From Micavibrio sp964400125 (GTDB taxonomy: Bacteria > Pseudomonadota > Alphaproteobacteria > Micavibrionales > Micavibrionaceae), in NCBI GenBank assembly GCA_964400125.1, contig CAYNSR010000001.1, positions 1 to 64,000 of the forward strand: 64,000 nt of DNA, given 5' to 3'. Below, in pieces: positions 59,436 through 64,000 of this stretch; positions within the stretch are counted from its first letter, which is position 1, and every line of letters begins with the position of its first letter. The notes beneath the pieces are model-generated. The model searched no databases and was not told the origin of the DNA. It was given only the letters and a program-made list of their open reading frames with translations. Made by a program: the position numbers and the translations under genes.

Positions 59436-62400
59436 AAATAACCGAAACTGACATTCAATATACGCAACCACAACCCCGCTATGGCGGCTTTCGGGAAGAG
59501 CATGTTGAAGATGCCGCGCTGGAATGGCTTAGGGAACTGGGCTATGAGATCGCGCATGGGCCGGATATGGGGCCGGAAGGCGTGAAGCCGGAACGGGCCA
59601 GCTATGGCGATGTGGTATTGCAAGATCGCCTGACACGCGCCCTGCGCTCGATCAATCCCGGTTTACCTGACAATCTCTATGATGATGTAACCCGCAAGAT
59701 TTATCTGTCCGAAACGCCTTCCTTGATCGAAGAGAACCGCCGCTTGCACCGCCTTCTGGTCGATGGCGTTAATGTCGAGATTATGCGGGATGATGGAACG
59801 ATCAGCGGCGAGAAGGCATGGCTGATAGACTTTGAGCACCCGGAGCATAACGAATTTCTGGCGGTCAACCAATATACGGTAATCGAAGGCGGCTATGACC
59901 GGAGGCCGGATATTGTGCTATTTATCAACGGCATCCCTGTTGCCGTGATTGAACTCAAGAACGCTGCGGATGCCGAGGCCACGATTGATCGTGCTTTCCA
60001 CCAGACACAAACATACAAGAGCCAGATACCGTCCCTGTTCCGCACCAATGGTTTGATTGCCGTATCGGACGGGATGGAGGCACGGTACGGATCGCTTACC
60101 GCTGACAAGGACCGCTTCATGCACTGGCGGACTACGGACGGAGAAACCATATCGCCCAAGGGAACGCCGGAACTTGAAACGCTGATTAAGGGGCTGTTCG
60201 CCAAGCGCAACCTGCCCGAATTGATCCGGGGCTATACCGTCTTTGAGGATGACGGGGCAAAGATCATCAAGAAGATTGCCGGGTATCACCAGTTCTTCGC
60301 CGTCCAGAAAGCCGTTGAAAGCACGGTTGCGGCATCGAAGGCCGGAGGGGATCGCAAGGCCGGGGTGATCTGGCACACGCAAGGCTCCGGCAAGAGCCTG
60401 TTAATGACCTTCTATGCCGGACGGGTAATACAGCACCCGGCAATGGAAAACCCTACGCTCGTTATCATTACCGACCGAAACGATCTTGATGACCAGTTGT
60501 TCGGGACATTCTCGAACTGCAAGGAACTGCTCAATCAGAAACCCCGCCAAGCCGAGAGCCGGGAACAGTTGCAAGAACTGCTGGCGGTGAACTCCGGGGG
60601 CGTTATCTTTGCCACGATCCAGAAGTTTTTCCCGGCCAAGGATCAGGAAGAAGTTCCGCTTCTGACAGACAGGCACAATGTCATCGTGATTGCCGACGAA
60701 GCGCACAGGACACAATACGGGTTCAAGGCCAAGGTCAATCCGAATACAGGTGAGAAGACCTATGGTTTTGCTAAATACCTGCGCGATGCCTTGCCCAATG
60801 CCTCCTATATAGGATTTACCGGAACGCCGATTGAGGGTACGGACGTGAACACCCCCGCAGTCTTCGGGGATTATATCGATATCTATGACATTCACCGCGC
60901 CGTTGAGGACGAGGCCACAGTCCCAATCTATTACGAAAGCCGCCTTGCCCGTCTTGATCTGGACGAGGACGAAAAACCGAATATCGATACCGAAATTGAG
61001 GAACTGACCGAGGATCAGGAAGACAGGGAAACGCAACAGGCGTTAAGCCGCTGGTCACGGGTTGAAGCCTTGGCCGGGGCTGAGAAGCGGGTAAAGCTGA
61101 TTGCAAAGGATATGGTCGATCATCTTGAGGCGCGGCTGGCTGGCTATCCCGGCAAGGCCATGTTCGTTTGCATGAGCCGCCGTATCTGTGTTGCCTTGTA
61201 TAAAGAGATTATCGCCCTGCGTCCTGACTGGCACAGCGATGATGACAAAAAGGGCATGGTCAAAGTTGTGATGACGGGTTCGGCTTCCGATCCCGAAGAC
61301 TGGCAGCTTCATATCGGCAAGGGCAGCGGCAAAACGCGGCGTGATCTTCTGGCGAAACGGGCCAAGAACCCCGATGATGAATTGAAGCTGGTTCTGGTGC
61401 GCGATATGTGGCTGACGGGCTTTGATGCACCCTGTATGCACACCATGTATATCGACAAGCCCATGAAGGGACATGGCCTCATGCAAGCCATTGCGCGGGT
61501 TAACCGCGTGTTCAAGGACAAGCCCGGTGGTTTGATTGTTGATTATATCGGCGTGGCGCATAATCTTAAATCTGCCTTACAGGATTACTCCGAAGGTGAC
61601 AGGGACAAAACGGGCATTAGTGAAGAGGAAGCCGTTGAAGCACTCCAGAAATGCTATGAGATTGTGCGGGGCATGTATCACGGCTTTGATTACAGCCTTG
61701 GCGTATCCGGCACACCGCAACAACGCTTGCAGGCAATGGCTGGGGCAATGGACTGGATACTGACGCTCCTGCATAAGGAAGCGCAGGAAGCCAAATCAGA
61801 AGATCGCAAGAAGCAGATACGCCGCCGCTACCATGACGCGGTTCTGGCACTGGGCAGGGCTTTTGCTCTGGGTGCGGCAAGCGATTATGCGCGGTCGATC
61901 CGCGATGAAGTTGGTTTCTTCCAAGCGGTACGGGCCGCATTGTCAAAGTCCACGGCGGATGGAACGAGAAAGTCTCCGGCTGAGATCGAGGCTGGCATTC
62001 AGCAGATTGTCAGTCGTGCCGTGGTATCGACAGAGATCATCGACATTCTGGGCGCGGCAGGAATTAAATCGCCAGACATTTCCATCCTGTCCGATGAGTT
62101 CCTTGCCGAACTACAGGATATGGACAAAAAGAACCTTGCGCTTGAAGCCCTGCGGAAGCTGCTGAATGGCGAGATAAAATCTACAGGCAAAACAAACGTG
62201 GTGCAATCACGCGCCTTCTCCGAACGGCTGGAAGATGCCATTACGCGCTATCATAATAATGCCCTGACCACGGCGCAGGTCTTGGAAGAGCTTATCAAGA
62301 TCGCCAAGGACATTCGCGCTGCACGGGAACGGGGCGAAGAAGAAGGATTGTCACCCGAAGAGATCGCCTTCTATGACGCTCTGGCTGAAAATGAAAGCGC

Positions 62401-62641
62401 AATCGAGGTCATGGGGGATGACAAGCTCAAGATTATTGCCCACGACCTTATGAAGTCGATCAAGGACAATATCTCCGTTGACTGGCAAAAGCGCGACAGC
62501 GCACGGGCCAAGATCAGGGTTCTGGTCAAGCGTATCCTCAAGAAATACGGCTATCCGCCTGACTTGCAGGATGACGCTGTACGGACAGTCATTGAACAGG
62601 CCGAGCGGTGGTCTGCGGAATGGGCTGCCCAGAACCGCTAA
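59432..62641 (+). CDS. hsdR: type I restriction subunit HsdR
   Basis: 1069 residues, full length. The nuclease domain comes first (about 155-180: RPDIVLFINGIPVAVIELKN, the PD-ExK acid residues and lysine). Then the helicase motor: Walker A HTQGSGKSLLM near 315, DEAH near 420 (IVIADEAHRTQYG), TGTPIEGTDVN and the second lobe with AIARVNRVFKDKPGG near 690. The C-terminal helical domain contacts HsdM. In a working complex it translocates DNA and cuts between sites, but needs HsdM2-HsdS. With hsdM deleted here it can act only if another HsdM is supplied. Confidence 0.96.
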   Translation: MKITETDIQYTQPQPRYGGFREEHVEDAALEWLRELGYEIAHGPDMGPEGVKPERASYGDVVLQDRLTRALRSINPGLPDNLYDDVTRKIYLSETPSLIEENRRLHRLLVDGVNVEIMRDDGTISGEKAWLIDFEHPEHNEFLAVNQYTVIEGGYDRRPDIVLFINGIPVAVIELKNAADAEATIDRAFHQTQTYKSQIPSLFRTNGLIAVSDGMEARYGSLTADKDRFMHWRTTDGETISPKGTPELETLIKGLFAKRNLPELIRGYTVFEDDGAKIIKKIAGYHQFFAVQKAVESTVAASKAGGDRKAGVIWHTQGSGKSLLMTFYAGRVIQHPAMENPTLVIITDRNDLDDQLFGTFSNCKELLNQKPRQAESREQLQELLAVNSGGVIFATIQKFFPAKDQEEVPLLTDRHNVIVIADEAHRTQYGFKAKVNPNTGEKTYGFAKYLRDALPNASYIGFTGTPIEGTDVNTPAVFGDYIDIYDIHRAVEDEATVPIYYESRLARLDLDEDEKPNIDTEIEELTEDQEDRETQQALSRWSRVEALAGAEKRVKLIAKDMVDHLEARLAGYPGKAMFVCMSRRICVALYKEIIALRPDWHSDDDKKGMVKVVMTGSASDPEDWQLHIGKGSGKTRRDLLAKRAKNPDDELKLVLVRDMWLTGFDAPCMHTMYIDKPMKGHGLMQAIARVNRVFKDKPGGLIVDYIGVAHNLKSALQDYSEGDRDKTGISEEEAVEALQKCYEIVRGMYHGFDYSLGVSGTPQQRLQAMAGAMDWILTLLHKEAQEAKSEDRKKQIRRRYHDAVLALGRAFALGAASDYARSIRDEVGFFQAVRAALSKSTADGTRKSPAEIEAGIQQIVSRAVVSTEIIDILGAAGIKSPDISILSDEFLAELQDMDKKNLALEALRKLLNGEIKSTGKTNVVQSRAFSERLEDAITRYHNNALTTAQVLEELIKIAKDIRAARERGEEEGLSPEEIAFYDALAENESAIEVMGDDKLKIIAHDLMKSIKDNISVDWQKRDSARAKIRVLVKRILKKYGYPPDLQDDAVRTVIEQAERWSAEWAAQNR

Positions 62642-63011
62642 TACCCAGATCAGAAAAACGGCGCAATTTTTCGTGAGGGCGCAGAACACCAAGGAGCCGA
62701 AAATTTCCCCCATAGGGCCATCTTGCCGGGTATCCCTTGGGAACCCAAAGGCCAGCCTTCATAGACCAAGGCAAACCGCCTATTACCCGGCATAGCCCCT
62801 GTTTGACTCATAGAAGGCCGTACAATGCGGTCTGAGGCTTGGGGTAGGGCAAACACCGGGAAGCGGCAAGGACTCACCAGCGAGTCTCTACGGCCCGAAT
62901 TAGCCATATTGACACCACGACTCGGCATGTGAGACATTTAGGTGAGACAGAGAAACCCGGCTTATACAGCCAAGCCTAGCGTTTCAGGCACTTTTAGAAA
63001 CTGGCAGATAC
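62642..63011. other. non-coding right end of the tRNA-Ser element
   Basis: No gene is supported. It holds the right copy of the cassette repeat (62804-62890) and an AT-poor leader into the right attachment site at 63012. Confidence 0.6.
62804..62890. repeat. direct repeat flanking the hsd cassette, right copy
   Basis: CATAGAAGGCCGTACAATGC, then GGTCTGAGG and finally GGACTCaccaGCGAGTC, aligned with 55554-55637 in the same direction. Confidence 0.65.
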
Positions 63012-63028
63012 TCCCTCCGTCTCCGCCA
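63012..63028. repeat. right attachment site: tRNA-Ser 3' end
   Basis: TCCCTCCGTCTCCGCCA, identical to the tRNA-Ser 3' end at 51573-51589. The following bases (ATTTTCTGATAAATCAATGC) also agree with those after the tRNA. Confidence 0.88.
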
Positions 63029-63052
63029 TTTTCTGATAAATCAATGCCTTAG

Positions 63053-63440
63053 ATGCCGGTTTTGCTGGTGAGCCATACCAGTGAGACATTTGGCATGTTA
63101 AATCCGGCTTACCTGACCTTATCCAGACACAACATTTATTATTTCCGCTTCCCTATCCCGCCTTCCCTGCATCCACAAGGCAAAGCGCGTGATGTGAAGC
63201 TGTCATTACAAACCCGCTGCCCTCAAGAAGCGTTGCGCTTGGCGCGATCACTGTTTATTTTTGCGGAAGACTATTTACGAATTTTGGCGACCTTGAACAT
63301 GGATTACGAATTTTTACGGGATAAATTAACCGAGTATTTCAAAGACAGACTTGAGATGCACAAAGAACGCCTCTCAAGAAACGGCCCTTTGAGCGAAGAA
63401 AAAAGACAAGCCCTACAGAGGATGTTTGAAGAGACTCATC
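63053..63440 (+). pseudogene. int: second tRNA-Ser-type integrase, truncated
   Basis: The start MPVLLVSHTSETFGMLNPAY is identical to the integrase at 51614, and the first 55 or so codons differ by only a few changes. After codon 65 the two diverge (FAEDYLRILATLNMDYEFLR) but still align loosely. At about 63440 the frame enters an IS3 remnant. No catalytic domain is left. Confidence 0.85.
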
Positions 63441-63846
63441 AAATGGCGACCCAACACTTGATCAAGCCGTTGCGGAATATGGTTGTCCAAGAACCATCCG
63501 TGTTGATAACGGCCCTGAATTTATATCGAAGGAGCTGGATCTGTGGGCTTGGTCACATGGCGTGACGCTCGACTTTTCCCGGCCTGGCAAGCCAACGGAC
63601 AATGCTTTCATAGAAAGCTTCAACAGTCGCTTCCGGCAGGAGTGTCTGAACGCAAGCTGGTTTTTAAACCTGAACGATGCTAGACTGAAAATCGAGAGCT
63701 GGCGACGAGAGTATAACACGGCCCGCCCTCATTCTGCGATCGGCAACAAAACCCCCGCCGAATTTGCAGAAACTGCATCCCTGGCTAGCCAGGGATGCAA
63801 ACAGAGGCTGGATTTTCTCTCAGCCGGTGGCCCAACAAATGGGTGA
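63438..63846 (+). pseudogene. IS3-family transposase (OrfB) remnant
   Basis: A frame without its own start reads DQAVAEYGCPRTIRVDNGPE, FISKELDLWAWSHGVTLDFS and RPGKPTDNAFIESFNSRFRQ, ending PHSAIGNKTPAEFA. The second Asp (RVDNGPEF) and the Glu (AFIESFN) of the DDE site are there. The N-terminal part is missing. It interrupts the integrase stump. Confidence 0.85.
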
Positions 63847-63880
63847 AGACCAGGATGCGTTGGATGTCAACAGAACCTAA

Positions 63881-64000
63881 TCAGGCAACCTGTTTCATCT
63901 GCATTTTAATATCAAGTTGCAGGGAAACATCAACGCCACCCTGAACCACCGATACGCCGTTTTTCGACCGCCCCAGATCGCGCAGTTCCTCAAGCGTCAC
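63881..64000 (-). CDS. C-terminal end of a chromosomal protein, cut by the window edge
   Basis: On the minus strand the frame enters from the window end and reads VTLEELRDLGRSKNGVSVVQ, then GGVDVSLQLDIKMQMKQVA and a TGA stop. It has good coding composition but is too short to name. Confidence 0.5.
   Translation of the reverse strand: MTLEELRDLGRSKNGVSVVQGGVDVSLQLDIKMQMKQVA

Larger units (their letters stand above)
51573..63028. mobile_element. integrative element in tRNA-Ser
   Basis: About 11.4 kb between TCCCTCCGTCTCCGCCA at 51573-51589 (tRNA 3' end) and its copy at 63012-63028. After both copies the sequence stays alike through the first 60 or so codons of an integrase gene, so two related elements stand in a row, the second one truncated. 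Cargo: hypothetical exported protein, DUF2971-type gene, and a rearranged type I R-M operon. No relaxase or replication gene was seen. Confidence 0.85.

Overview
The window is a piece of an alphaproteobacterial chromosome. The gene order is typical of the class: merR-ihfA-fabH-plsX-rpmF with yceD and a ubiquinol-cytochrome c chaperone, then nusB-GNAT-nrdR-glyA-rpiB, then ruvX / gatCAB. An H+-pyrophosphatase and PHA depolymerases fit Rhodospirillales- or Micavibrio-like lineages, but I cannot fix the genus from sequence alone.

Layout. (1) 1-2600: the 3' part of tRNA-Asn with the tail of a serine recombinase running into it, an intact moeB/rhodanese gene, an IS5-family remnant and the stump of a tyrosine integrase. 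(2) 2620-20467: an integrative and mobilizable element in tRNA-Pro(GGG), bounded by a 61-bp perfect direct repeat of the tRNA 3' end. It carries a Dcm / Vsr / MORC-type GHKL ATPase / Rossmann-protein island, a second integrase, an SNF2 helicase paired with an Hsp70/actin-like ATPase, an AbiE toxin-antitoxin pair, a MobQ relaxase with a recognisable oriT, and its own integrase. (3) 20400-51590: core chromosome with housekeeping genes and two families of intergenic palindromes. (4) 51573-63028: a second element, in tRNA-Ser(GCT), with integrase, a DUF2971-type gene and a rearranged type I R-M operon. In that operon hsdM has lost its catalytic core, and three small membrane or HEPN-like genes are interleaved with hsdS and hsdR by 3-4-base overlaps. 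(5) 63028-64000: a second, IS3-interrupted copy of that element's integrase and the tail of a chromosomal gene.

How it works together. Both elements sit in tRNA genes, keep the integrase next to the tRNA, and lie beside the stump of a related integrase, so each site has been used at least twice. Their cargo is almost entirely defence-like. The tRNA-Pro element can probably be moved by a helper conjugation system (relaxase and oriT, but no transfer pore). The core region is ordinary except for a Tgt that has lost its zinc ligands, a tandem pair of PHA depolymerases with Cys versus Ser nucleophiles, a DUF433-like/PIN-like fusion, and a palindromic repeat family whose copies share a core but have different, still self-complementary, outer arms.

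Most promising as undescribed systems: the hsd operon with embedded membrane and HEPN-like proteins, the SNF2-Hsp70 pair, and the palindrome family.
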